The notes under the pieces: generated by a model
Told to the model about the DNA's origin: nothing
Databases searched by the model: none
The model's input: the letters and a program-made list of their open reading frames with translations, nothing else
Part shown: piece after piece, positions 43,443 through 51,442 of the stretch
Position numbering within the stretch: the first letter of the stretch is position 1
Layout of the letters: every line of letters starts with the position of its first letter
Position numbers and translations under genes: made by a program
NCBI RefSeq assembly: GCF_027587205.1
Contig: NZ_JAPDOD010000026.1
Span: 62,001 to 126,000 of the forward strand
Length of the DNA: 64,000 nt
From: Solirubrobacter ginsenosidimutans
GTDB taxonomy: Bacteria; Actinomycetota; Thermoleophilia; Solirubrobacterales; Solirubrobacteraceae
Direction of reading: 5' to 3'

Positions 43443-44308
43443 AGGGCGTCTTCGCAGCGGTGCTCACGCCGATGCGCGACGATCTCGCGATCGATCGCGC
43501 GGCCTTCGCGCAGCACTGTCGCCGGCTGCTCGACGCGGGCTGCCACGGGCTCGGCATCTTCGGCACCACCGGAGAGGCCAATTCGCTCTCCGTCGGCGAG
43601 CGGATCGAGGCGTGGGAGGCGCTGGTCGCCGCTGGCATCGAAGCCGAGCTGCTGCTCCCCGGTACCGGCGCGTGCGCGCTGCCCGACGCGGTCGAGCTCT
43701 CGCGCGCGGCGCTCGCCCTCGGCACGCCGGGGGTCCTCGCCCTGCCGCCCTTCTACTACAAGGGCGTCTCCGATGACGGCCTGTTCCGCTTCTTCGCCGA
43801 GCTGATCGAGCGCGTCGGCGACGACCGCCTCCGCCTGTTCCTCTACCACATCCCGCCGCAGATGATCGTCGGCTTCTCGCCGGAGCTGATCGGCCGGCTG
43901 CTCGACGCCTATCCGGGCATCGTCGCCGGGACGAAGGACTCCGCGGGCGACGCGGCGCGCATCGAGCGCCTCTGTGCCGAGTTCCCGCAGCTGGCCGTCT
44001 TCGCCGGCACCGAGGCGCTGCTGCTGGACACGCTGCGCTGGGGCGGCGCCGGCACGATCTCGGCCACGGTCAATGTGACCGCGAACCTGGCGCGCGAGGT
44101 CTACGACCTCCACGCCGCGGGCGAGGACGCCGAGGCCGCCCAGACGCGCCTGACCGAGCGCCGGCGCTACCTGGAGCGCTTCCCGGTCATCCCCGCGCTG
44201 AAGGCGATCGTCCGCGAGCAGACCGGCGACGCGCTCTGGGCCAATCTGCGCCCGCCACTCGACCCGCTCGACGCACCGGCGGTGCGCGAATTGCTCGCCG
44301 GGCTGTGA
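43439..44308 (+). CDS. DapA-family aldolase/lyase in the proline operon
   Basis: 289 residues of the dihydrodipicolinate synthase/N-acetylneuraminate lyase family. It starts KGVFAAVLTPMRDD, has the carboxylate loop GIFGTTGEANSLS (about 40-50), the conserved Tyr in LYHIPPQM, and the Schiff-base Lys in IVAGTKDSAGD (about 163). ATG 43439 overlaps the aldehyde dehydrogenase stop (ATGA). The family includes 4-hydroxy-2-oxoglutarate aldolase, which would fit hydroxyproline breakdown. Lysine biosynthesis (true DapA) is less likely in this setting. Confidence 0.9.
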   Translation: MKGVFAAVLTPMRDDLAIDRAAFAQHCRRLLDAGCHGLGIFGTTGEANSLSVGERIEAWEALVAAGIEAELLLPGTGACALPDAVELSRAALALGTPGVLALPPFYYKGVSDDGLFRFFAELIERVGDDRLRLFLYHIPPQMIVGFSPELIGRLLDAYPGIVAGTKDSAGDAARIERLCAEFPQLAVFAGTEALLLDTLRWGGAGTISATVNVTANLAREVYDLHAAGEDAEAAQTRLTERRRYLERFPVIPALKAIVREQTGDALWANLRPPLDPLDAPAVRELLAGL

Positions 44309-44325
44309 TGCACCGCAATCTATGA

Positions 44326-44375
44326 GTGTTCGTGTACGGACATGTTCTGGGTAAGCGAGGCGAGACCGCCGATAA
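44326..44375 (+). promoter_or_regulatory. Candidate alternative-sigma promoter region of the repeat-domain cluster
   Basis: GTGT followed after 13 bases by GGGTAA (GGGTA at 44349-44353) resembles the GTTT/GGGTA promoters of stress sigma factors (sigma-B/sigma-F type). An exact GCCGATAA box lies at 44368-44375, but a TAAA element at the normal sigma-28 distance is missing. Both are pattern matches only. Confidence 0.35.
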
Positions 44376-44388
44376 CAGGACTGTTCCC

Positions 44389-44718
44389 ATGCCGTATCGC
44401 GAAGACACGCTTCCCCTGCAGAACTACGACCGCCAGAACGCGGGCGCGATCGCCGCGAAGCTGTCGGCGCTGACGCAGCGCGAGCTGCGCCAGGTCCGCG
44501 AGTACGAGCTCGCGCGGGAGAACCGCCAGGTCGTCCTGGACCGGATCGCGGAGCTGACCTCCGACGAGCCCTGGGAGGGCTACGACGAGCAGGACGGCGC
44601 CACGATCGCCGAGGTGATCGCCTCCGCCGACCCGGACACCGTGCGCTTCGTCGTGGACTACGAGCGCGAGCACCGCTCACGCGCCCAGGTCATCCGCGCC
44701 GCCGCGCGCGCCCAGTAA
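44389..44718 (+). CDS. Repeat-domain protein 1 of the stress-like cluster
   Basis: 109 residues from ATG 44389 with AGGA nine bases upstream. It consists almost entirely of the domain shared with the next two genes. The first half runs NYDRQNAGAIAAKL to VVLDRIAEL, the junction is DEPWEGYDEQ, and the second half ends YEREHRSRAQVIRAAARAQ. Each half has a Tyr-Asp start, a Leu-rich helix, a YE pair and an R-V/I-xx-A end, so the domain is an internal duplication. No enzyme motif is seen. The function is unknown. Confidence 0.75.
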   Translation: MPYREDTLPLQNYDRQNAGAIAAKLSALTQRELRQVREYELARENRQVVLDRIAELTSDEPWEGYDEQDGATIAEVIASADPDTVRFVVDYEREHRSRAQVIRAAARAQ

Positions 44719-44774
44719 TACGAACGCGAGTTCGGCCCGACCGTGTGTGCGCCCTGTCACAGGCGCGAACGCTT

Positions 44775-44796
44775 GTTTGCGCGCGCCGGTGGGTAG
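44775..44796 (+). promoter_or_regulatory. Candidate stress-sigma promoter of the DUF892-repeat gene
   Basis: GTTT (44775-44778) and GGGTAG (44791-44796) are separated by 12 bases, near the sigma-B/sigma-F pattern but slightly short. The leader of about 80 bases then carries GGAGG nine bases before ATG 44884. Confidence 0.4.
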
Positions 44797-44883
44797 AGCC
44801 GAGAGACAGAGACGCACCGCCCAGCCCCCTGCCGCGTCTCTCGCCCCGGACACCTCGCAGTTCAGAGATTGGAGGACGAAGCC

Positions 44884-45906
44884 ATGAGCTCGTCCAAGCA
44901 GAAGGTCCTGCAGTACCTCAATGAGGCGCACGCCACCGAGCTGAGCCTCACCCGCGTGCTCCAGGCGCAGATCGCGATGACCCCGCGCGGGTCCTACCGC
45001 TCCGCGCTGGAGTCGCACCTCGTCGAGACCCACGATCACGCCGATCGCGTGGCGCGCCGCCTGGAGGCGCTCGGCAACGGGCAGAACCCGCTGCTGGCGG
45101 CTGTCGGCTTCGCCGGTGGCGCCCTCGGGCAGCTGCTCGCGCTCGGCAAGACGCCGTTCGACCTCCTGCGCGGCTCCGGCGGCGAGGAGAAGGTGCTCAA
45201 GAACGCCAAGGACGCCGCCGCCAGCGAAGCGCTGGAGATCGCCACCTACACGGCGATCGAGCGCCTGGCGACGGCTGTCGGCGACGACCAGACGGCCAAG
45301 CTGGCCGCGTCGATCCGCGCCGACGAGGAGAAGATGCTCGCCCGCGTCCTGCGCGAGCTGCCCAAGCTGACCGACGCCGTCGTGCGCGCCGACGTCGACG
45401 GCAAGCCGTCCTACGACCTCGCCACCACCGGCGCCGGCGAAGCCGTCCGTGACGCCGCCACCGCGACCAAGGACGCCGCTCGCAAGACGTCGGCCGCGAC
45501 CAAGCGCGCCGCCCGCCAGACCCGCAAGGTCCCGGGCGTCGCCCAGGTCGAGGGTCAGGTCAAGGGCGCCGTCGCGTCCGAGGACGACCTCGCGATCGCG
45601 CGCTACGACAAGCTCACCGCCGACGAGATCACGTCGCGGCTCCCGGAGCTCTCCCAGATCGATCTGGCGAAGGTCGACTCCTACGAGCGCCGCCACGACA
45701 ACCGCACGACGGTCCTGAGCCGGATCACCTCGCTGCGCGGCGACGAGCCGTGGACGGGCTACGACGAGCTCACCGTCTCCGAGGTCCAGTCCGTCCTCTC
45801 CGAGGGCGACGACGAGCGCGCCAAGCAGGTCGTGACGTACGAGCGCACCCACAAGAACCGCGCGGGCGTGCTCAACGCCGCCGAGCGCGAGACGGCGAAC
45901 GCATGA
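44884..45906 (+). CDS. DUF892/YciE ferritin-like domain fused to the shared repeat domain
   Basis: 340 residues from ATG 44884 with GGAGG nine bases upstream. Residues 1-160 are a four-helix ferritin-like domain of the YciE/DUF892 type (YLNEAHATELSLTRVLQAQI, ESHLVETHDHADRVARRLEA). An Ala/Thr/Lys linker follows (about 180-225, with ATKDAARKTSAATKRAARQT). The shared repeat then begins at IARYDKLTADEITSRL and spans NRTTVLSRI, DEPWTGYDELTVSEV and YERTHKNRAGVLNAA. YciE-type proteins are linked to stress responses. Its stop overlaps the start of the third gene. Confidence 0.85.
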   Translation: MSSSKQKVLQYLNEAHATELSLTRVLQAQIAMTPRGSYRSALESHLVETHDHADRVARRLEALGNGQNPLLAAVGFAGGALGQLLALGKTPFDLLRGSGGEEKVLKNAKDAAASEALEIATYTAIERLATAVGDDQTAKLAASIRADEEKMLARVLRELPKLTDAVVRADVDGKPSYDLATTGAGEAVRDAATATKDAARKTSAATKRAARQTRKVPGVAQVEGQVKGAVASEDDLAIARYDKLTADEITSRLPELSQIDLAKVDSYERRHDNRTTVLSRITSLRGDEPWTGYDELTVSEVQSVLSEGDDERAKQVVTYERTHKNRAGVLNAAERETANA

Positions 45907-46292
45907 GCCTCGCCGACAAGGCCCGCAAGGTCCCCGGAGTCGCCGCCGCCGAAGGTGCCGTGACCGGCGCGTTCGCCACCGAGGACGACCTGCCGATCAC
46001 CGACTACGACAAGCAGACCGCCGACGCGATCGCGTCCAAGCTGAACGGGATGAGCCAGCGCGAGCTGCGCTTCATCGGCGCCTACGAGGCCAAGCACGCC
46101 AATCGCGCGACGATCATCGACCGGATCGCCAAGCTCACCGGCGACGAGCCGTGGTCGGGCTATGACGAGCAGACCGCCGATGAGGTCACGTCGGCGCTGC
46201 GCGCCGCGGACGCCGCGAAGGCGCGCGAGGTGATCGCGTACGAGCGCGACCACAAGGCGCGCGCCACCGTGATCGACGCCGCAAGTCGCTAG
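45903..46292 (+). CDS. Repeat-domain protein 3 of the stress-like cluster
   Basis: 129 residues from ATG 45903, overlapping the previous stop (ATGA). A short N-terminus, LADKARKVPGVAAAEGAVTG, closely resembles the linker end of gene 2 (RKVPGVAQVEGQVKG). The shared repeat follows from ITDYDKQTADAIASKL through RATIIDRIAKLTGDEPW to YERDHKARATVIDAASR. Its origin by duplication of the 3' end of gene 2 is likely. The function is unknown. Confidence 0.78.
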   Translation: MSLADKARKVPGVAAAEGAVTGAFATEDDLPITDYDKQTADAIASKLNGMSQRELRFIGAYEAKHANRATIIDRIAKLTGDEPWSGYDEQTADEVTSALRAADAAKAREVIAYERDHKARATVIDAASR

Positions 46293-46372
46293 CGCCATTA
46301 TGAGAGCGAAACCGGTACTGCGGGGCTAAGCGGTTCAGGGGTCGGTTGTCGGGCCGATGACAGAGGGCGACC

Positions 46373-48211
46373 ATGTCCGCCCTCACCTCACGTCTCGGCA
46401 TCCGAGCCCAGCTGCTCGTCGCCCCCGCCGTCGTCCTCATCCTCACCGCCATCCTCGGCGTGACCAGCATCCGCCAGCTCAGCGCTTCCGCCGAGATGGC
46501 GACGCAGTCCGCCGCGGAGACGACGGCCGTCGAGATCCTGCGCGACTCCAACTCGCGCCAGTTCGAGGGCGATCGCTTCCAGAACCTCGCGTTGCAGTCG
46601 CCGACCCAGAAGGAATTCGACGACAACCGCGCGGAGGCCGCGGACGTCATGAAGGAATCGGCGGACGGCTTCGACGCGTTCGCTCGCGGAGCCCGGACGC
46701 CCGCGCTTCGCGCCGATGCGGAGAAGCAGGCCGCGCTGATGCGGCGGATCCAGAGCGAGCGCGAGCGCGCGTTCGCCCTGGTGCACGTCGGAACGCCGCT
46801 CTCGGCGGAGGGCGCGAAGATCATCGAGGGCGTCGAAGCGCTGATCGAGCAAGCCGATGCGTCCAACGACGCGCTGGTCACGGACGAGCAGAAGATCACC
46901 GATCGCATCGCCAAGGACGCGAGCGCGACCGCGGCGCGGGGCAAGCGCCTCGTCGTCATCCTGCTGGCGCTCGCGGCGCTGCTGGCCGCGCTCGTGAGCT
47001 TCGCGATGGCACAGCCGCTGGTGCGCGCCGCTCGCCGCCTCCTGGCGGCGGCCGGTGGGATCTCGGCCGGTGACCTCGACCAGGACGTCAACGTCGGCGT
47101 GGGCGGCGAACTCGGCGCGACCGCCGAGGCCTTTGAGGACATGGTCGCCTACCTGCGCGAGATGGAGCTCGCGGCGCAGCGCATCGCCGACGGCGACCTG
47201 ACCGCCGACGTCGAGCCCAAGTCCGACCGCGACGCGCTCGGTCACGCGCTGCGCGGGATGACCCTGAACCTGCGCGCGATGATCGGCGAGGTCGTCGCGA
47301 CCGCCGGCACGGTCAGCACGTCCTCCGACGTCGTCACACGAACCTCCGACGAATCCGGGCGCGCGGTCGCCGAGATCGCCGGCGCGATGGCCGAGATCAC
47401 GTCCGGCGCCGAGGCGCAGCTGCGCATGGTGTCGAGCGCGAACGAGTCCGCCGCCGAGATGTCGCGGGCCGTCGATGCCTCCGCGGAGGCGGCACGGCAG
47501 TCGGCCGACGCGGCCCAGGAGGCCCATGAGCTCGCCCGCGAGGGCGTTGCGGCCGTCATCGAGGCCACGACAGCGATGAACGCCGTCCGCGACTCCTCCC
47601 GCTCGGCCTCGCTGGCGATGACCGAGCTCGAGGGCAAGTCGGGCCAGATCGGCTCGATCGTCCAGCGCATCACCGAGATCGCCGAGCAGACGAACCTGCT
47701 CGCGCTCAACGCCGCGATCGAGGCCGCTCGCGCGGGCGAGAACGGCAAGGGCTTCGCCGTCGTCGCCGACGAGGTGCGCCGGCTGGCCGAGAACGCGGGT
47801 GGCGCGGCGCGCGAGATCGCCGGGCTGATCGCCGAGATCCAGTCCGAGACCCGCGCCGTCGTCGCGATCGTGTCCGACGGCGTCGCGCGGACCGAGGAGG
47901 GCACCGGCACCGTCGAGCTGACCCGCCACGCGTTCGAGCGCATCGACGCCGCGATCGAGAAGATGAACGTGCGCATCGGCGAGGTCGCCGACACCGCTCG
48001 CGAGGTCGCGGCGGGGACCGAAACGCTGCGCAGCGACCTCAACGAGGTCGCGGGCGTCGCCGAGCGCTCGACCGCCGCGAGCGAGCAGGTCTCCGCCGCG
48101 GCGCAGCAGACGACGGCGTCATCGACCGAGATCACGTCCTCGGCCGCGCGCCTGCACGGGACGGCCGAGGAGCTGCAGGGCCTGGTCTCGCGATTCCGCC
48201 TGACGGCTTAG
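46373..48211 (+). CDS. Methyl-accepting chemotaxis protein
   Basis: A 612-residue chemoreceptor. TM1 spans about 13-35, a helical periplasmic sensor of about 160 residues follows, and TM2 is near 196-218. A HAMP domain leads to the signalling tip [20 protein letters not shown] and [16 protein letters not shown], with flanking methylation helices rich in Ala and Glu. It implies a motile or surface-sensing cell. GAGGG lies five bases before ATG. Upstream bases contain GCCGATGA, a sigma-28-like -10. The ligand is unknown. Confidence 0.94.
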   Translation: MSALTSRLGIRAQLLVAPAVVLILTAILGVTSIRQLSASAEMATQSAAETTAVEILRDSNSRQFEGDRFQNLALQSPTQKEFDDNRAEAADVMKESADGFDAFARGARTPALRADAEKQAALMRRIQSERERAFALVHVGTPLSAEGAKIIEGVEALIEQADASNDALVTDEQKITDRIAKDASATAARGKRLVVILLALAALLAALVSFAMAQPLVRAARRLLAAAGGISAGDLDQDVNVGVGGELGATAEAFEDMVAYLREMELAAQRIADGDLTADVEPKSDRDALGHALRGMTLNLRAMIGEVVATAGTVSTSSDVVTRTSDESGRAVAEIAGAMAEITSGAEAQLRMVSSANESAAEMSRAVDASAEAARQSADAAQEAHELAREGVAAVIEATTAMNAVRDSSRSASLAMTELEGKSGQIGSIVQRITEIAEQTNLLALNAAIEAARAGENGKGFAVVADEVRRLAENAGGAAREIAGLIAEIQSETRAVVAIVSDGVARTEEGTGTVELTRHAFERIDAAIEKMNVRIGEVADTAREVAAGTETLRSDLNEVAGVAERSTAASEQVSAAAQQTTASSTEITSSAARLHGTAEELQGLVSRFRLTA

Positions 48212-49311
48212 AGCTCGATCACGCTCCTGATGCCGTCCTGGTTGTGCATCAGCTCGAAGCCGTGGTTGACCTCGTCGAGCGTGATCCGGTGCGAGATGAA
48301 CGGGTCGACGTCGAGATCGCCGTCGAGGTAGCGCTGGACGAGCTGCGGGACCTGGTCGCGGCCCTTGACGCCACCGAAGGAGGAGCCGCAGACGCGGCGG
48401 CCGGTGATCAGGTAGCGCGGGACGATGTCCAGCGTCTCCCCCTTGCCGGCCACGCCCGCGACGGTGCACAGGCCCCAGCCCATGCGCGCCGACTCGACCG
48501 CCTGGCGCATCACGGACACGATGCCGGTCGCCTCGAAGGTGTAGTCGGCGCCGAAGCCGCCGGTCTCGTCGAGCACGCGCTGGACGGTGTCCTCGCCGCC
48601 GATCCATGTTTCGGTGGCGCCCTGGCCCTTGGCCAGCTCGAGCCGGTCCTCGGACAGATCGACGCAGATGATCCGCTCGGCACCGGAGAGGCGGGCGCCC
48701 GCGACGGCGCCGAGGCCGACCATGCCGGCGCCGAAGACGACGCACGTCGAGCCCGCCTCGACCTTGGCCGTGTACAGCGCCGCGCCCAAGCCGGTGGACA
48801 GGCCGCAGGCGAACAGCGCGCAGCGGTCCAGCGGCGCCTCCTCGGGGACCTTGGCCAGCGCGATCTCCGGCATCACGGTGTACTCGGCGAACGTGCTCGT
48901 GCCCATGAAGTGGCGGATCGGCTCGCCGTCGCGGGAGAAGCGGGTCGTCCCGTCGGGCAGGTGGCCGAGGTTCTGCTCCGCCCGGATCGCCATGCAGAGG
49001 TTCGTCCGCGGGCTCAGGCAGTGGACGCATTCGCGGCACTGCGGCGAGAAGAGCGTGACGACGTGGTCGCCGACCTTGAGATCCTTGACGCCGTCGCCGA
49101 GCTTCTCCACGACGCCGGCGCCCTCATGGCCGAGGACAGCGGGCGCGTAGCCCGACGGATCCGCCCCTGAAGCCGTATACATGTCCGTGTGGCAGACCCC
49201 GCAGGCCACCAGGCGAACCAGCACCTCGCCGGCCTTGGGCTCGGCCAGGTCGATCTCCTGCACCGCCAAGGGCGCACCGAATTCCTCGAGCACCGCCGCT
49301 CGCACCTTCAT
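48208..49311 (-). CDS. Class III-type zinc alcohol dehydrogenase
   Basis: A 367-residue NAD-dependent medium-chain dehydrogenase. Catalytic zinc ligands lie in [10 protein letters not shown] and [10 protein letters not shown]. The structural zinc is bound by the four-Cys lobe [15 protein letters not shown] (about 91-105). The nucleotide site is [31 protein letters not shown] is typical of the formaldehyde (glutathione- or mycothiol-dependent) class III group. ATG 49311 has GGAGGG upstream. It is convergent with the chemoreceptor and follows the P450. Formaldehyde detoxification or alcohol oxidation are both plausible. Confidence 0.9.
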   Translation of the reverse strand: MKVRAAVLEEFGAPLAVQEIDLAEPKAGEVLVRLVACGVCHTDMYTASGADPSGYAPAVLGHEGAGVVEKLGDGVKDLKVGDHVVTLFSPQCRECVHCLSPRTNLCMAIRAEQNLGHLPDGTTRFSRDGEPIRHFMGTSTFAEYTVMPEIALAKVPEEAPLDRCALFACGLSTGLGAALYTAKVEAGSTCVVFGAGMVGLGAVAGARLSGAERIICVDLSEDRLELAKGQGATETWIGGEDTVQRVLDETGGFGADYTFEATGIVSVMRQAVESARMGWGLCTVAGVAGKGETLDIVPRYLITGRRVCGSSFGGVKGRDQVPQLVQRYLDGDLDVDPFISHRITLDEVNHGFELMHNQDGIRSVIEL

Positions 49312-49329
49312 CTCAACGCCCTCCGGGTC

Positions 49330-50682
49330 TCAAAGTTTGGACGCGGGCACCATACGCGGGCGCAGCGCGACGCGTAGCCCCGCCGGCCCCATGGTGAAGC
49401 CGAAGCGCTCGCGCGGCGGCGGGCCGGCGAGCTTCCAGGTGAAGTTGCGCGCGAGCATCGCGAGCGCGGCCTTGGCCTCCAGGAACGCGAGATTGCGCCC
49501 CGGGCAGAAGCGCGGGCCGGCGCCGAAGGGCAGGAACACGGGGTTCTCGCCGTCCAGCCAGCGGTCGGGGTCGAAGCGGGCGACCTTCTCCGGGCGGCCT
49601 GCCTGGCGGGTGAGCGCGGCGATGCGGGTCCCGGCGGGCAACTCGACCCCGGCGACGCTCGTGTCGGCGTTGGGCTCGACGAAGATGATCGGGGCGACGG
49701 ACTTCAGCCGCGCCGCCTCGCGGAACACGGCCTCGCCGAAGTGCATGGCGTCGGCGTCCTCGGCCGTGCGGGGCGTGTGGGCAGCGCCGAGGACGGCGTC
49801 GGCCTCGGCGGCCAGGCGGCCCTGCGCCTGCGGGTTCTGGGCGAGCATCGCGGTCGCCCAGGCGAGCGTGTTGGCGGTCGTGTCCTCGCCCGCGAAGAGC
49901 ATCGTGAAGACGTTGCCGGTTACGTCGGCGTCGCTGTAGCGCTCCGGGGCGGCCAGCATGCTCTCGAGGAAGTTCTCGGGCGCGTCGTGGAGCTCGGGCC
50001 GCGCATCCATGCGGGTGCGCGCGGCGCCGATGAAGCCGGCGATCTGCTCGCGCAGGACCTCCAGCGAGTGCTCGGCGGCTCGGTCGGCGGGCGGCTTGAC
50101 GACCCGCCAGTACGGGACCGGGGCGAGGATCCGGCGCGAGAGCAGCTCGAAGACCCGCGCGATGTGCTCCTGCAGCTCGCCGTCGCCGCGCTCGAGCGTG
50201 TTGAGGTCGTGCCCGAACGCCAGCGCCGACGTGACGTCGACGCTGTAGGACATGAAGTCCTCGAGGATCGCGGTCTCGGGCGTGCGCTCCAGTCGTGCGT
50301 GCAGCCGCTCGGTCGCGAGGGCGATGATCTCGAAGTAGCGGCGCAGGTGGTTGGAGTTCAGCGCCGTGACCGCGAGCCGGCGCTGACGGCGCCAGTCCTC
50401 GCCCTCGGAGGTGAACGGGCCGACGATGCCGATCTCGCTCGCGACGGCCTCGACCTCGCGCCAGCGGCGGTAGCCGTCGGGGCGCTCGCGGAGGATCTGG
50501 TTGATCGCGTCGGGTTCCGTGAACCCGACCACCGTTCGCGGGCCCATCGCGAAGCGGAACACGGGGCCATAGCGCCGCCCCCACTGCTCGATGATCACGT
50601 GCAGGCGGTCGGGGCGGATGCGAAAGGCGTTGCCGATCCCCGGCAGGCCGGGCGGGCCAGGGAGGTCGGCGATCGCGGTCAT
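49330..50682 (-). CDS. Cytochrome P450
   Basis: A 450-residue haem monooxygenase with the I-helix motif MLFAGEDTTANTLAW (about 265), the ExxR segment FREAARL, and the haem-binding FGAGPRFCPGRNLAF (Cys near 400). It starts with a proline-rich ADLPGPPGLPGIGN linker typical of soluble or fatty-acid/xenobiotic P450s, with no obvious membrane anchor. TAGTGT ends six bases before ATG. The ADH gene follows after 18 bases and may act on the same substrate. Its redox partner is not in the window. Confidence 0.95.
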   Translation of the reverse strand: MTAIADLPGPPGLPGIGNAFRIRPDRLHVIIEQWGRRYGPVFRFAMGPRTVVGFTEPDAINQILRERPDGYRRWREVEAVASEIGIVGPFTSEGEDWRRQRRLAVTALNSNHLRRYFEIIALATERLHARLERTPETAILEDFMSYSVDVTSALAFGHDLNTLERGDGELQEHIARVFELLSRRILAPVPYWRVVKPPADRAAEHSLEVLREQIAGFIGAARTRMDARPELHDAPENFLESMLAAPERYSDADVTGNVFTMLFAGEDTTANTLAWATAMLAQNPQAQGRLAAEADAVLGAAHTPRTAEDADAMHFGEAVFREAARLKSVAPIIFVEPNADTSVAGVELPAGTRIAALTRQAGRPEKVARFDPDRWLDGENPVFLPFGAGPRFCPGRNLAFLEAKAALAMLARNFTWKLAGPPPRERFGFTMGPAGLRVALRPRMVPASKL

Positions 50683-50702
50683 CCCCTGACACTATCCCGA
50701 GG

Positions 50703-51332
50703 ATGTGGGTCTTCTTCGACCTCAACGGGACCCTGGTCGACCCCTCGGTCCTGCTCGAGCCCGCCCAGATCCCGATCGCGGCGCTCGACGAAGCCAACGT
50801 GATGGCGATGATCACCACGATCGCCGGGCGCGAGAGCGCGTTCAAGCCGCTGCTCGACGCGGCCCTGCGCCGCGGTCTGGCGCGCTCCGGCCGCGACCCT
50901 GAGCTGGCCGCCGCGGCCCTTTCCAAGCTGCCCGAGATGCCCGCGTACCCGGACGTCCCGGAGGCGCTGGCGGCGCTGCGCGCCGGCGGCCTGAAGCTCG
51001 CGGTCCTGACCCAGTCGACGGCCGCGGCCGCCGAGGAGGTGACGGCCAACGCTGGTATCCGCGACGCGTTCGAAATGGTCCTCTCCGCCCCCGAGCTGGG
51101 CGCGTTCAAACCCGACGACCTCGCCTACAAGTCGGCGCTGGAACGCGCGGGCGTGACCGAGGCGTGGTTCGTCGCCGGACACTGGTGGGACATCGCCGGC
51201 GCCGCCTACGCGGGTCTGCGGACCGCGTGGGTCAGCCGGACGGACCTCGCCTACCCGGACGCGATGCCCGCCCCCACCGTCTCCGCCCCGGACGTGCTCG
51301 GAGCGGCCTCCGCAATCCTAAACGCCACCTAA
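50703..51332 (+). CDS. HAD-superfamily hydrolase (2-haloacid-dehalogenase-like)
   Basis: 209 residues. Motif I is FFDLNGTLVDP (Asp nucleophile near 6, Asn in place of the second Asp, as in haloacid dehalogenases). Motif II is VLTQST, motif III includes GAFKPDDLAYKSAL, and motif IV is AGHWWDIAGAAYAGL. The DLNGT form and cap fit the L-2-haloacid dehalogenase branch, but phosphatase activity is also possible. A GACACT box ends nine bases before ATG. A hairpin terminator follows. Confidence 0.86.
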   Translation: MWVFFDLNGTLVDPSVLLEPAQIPIAALDEANVMAMITTIAGRESAFKPLLDAALRRGLARSGRDPELAAAALSKLPEMPAYPDVPEALAALRAGGLKLAVLTQSTAAAAEEVTANAGIRDAFEMVLSAPELGAFKPDDLAYKSALERAGVTEAWFVAGHWWDIAGAAYAGLRTAWVSRTDLAYPDAMPAPTVSAPDVLGAASAILNAT

Positions 51333-51362
51333 GGGGTCTGGCCCCTTAGGTGGGGTTTAGGT
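51327..51362 (+). terminator. Hairpin terminator after the HAD gene
   Basis: CCACCTAAGGGG and CCCCTTAGGTGG form a 12-bp stem with the loop TCTGG, overlapping the end of the HAD gene. GGTTTAGGTT follows, giving only a weak T-rich tail. Confidence 0.7.
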
Positions 51363-51386
51363 TGTGAGGCGGAGCCCGCCGACCCC

Positions 51387-51436
51387 TTGAGCTGGCCGAA
51401 CGGCCCTTGCTCAACTGGCGCGTTCGCGAGTAGCGT
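51387..51436 (+). promoter_or_regulatory. Promoter and inverted repeat of the collagen-like gene
   Basis: TTGCTC (51408-51413) and TAGCGT (51431-51436) are 17 bases apart, and ATG follows six bases after the -10, giving a leaderless transcript. An inverted repeat TTGAGC...GCTCAA (51387-51414, with inner GGCC/GGCC) overlaps the -35 and may be an operator. Confidence 0.5.
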
Positions 51437-51442
51437 CGGCGG

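Noticed and set aside
43439..44308. Housekeeping 4-hydroxy-tetrahydrodipicolinate synthase for lysine synthesis
   Set aside because: The family match is real, but the gene is coupled to proline catabolism rather than to lysine genes. Only a family-level name is given.
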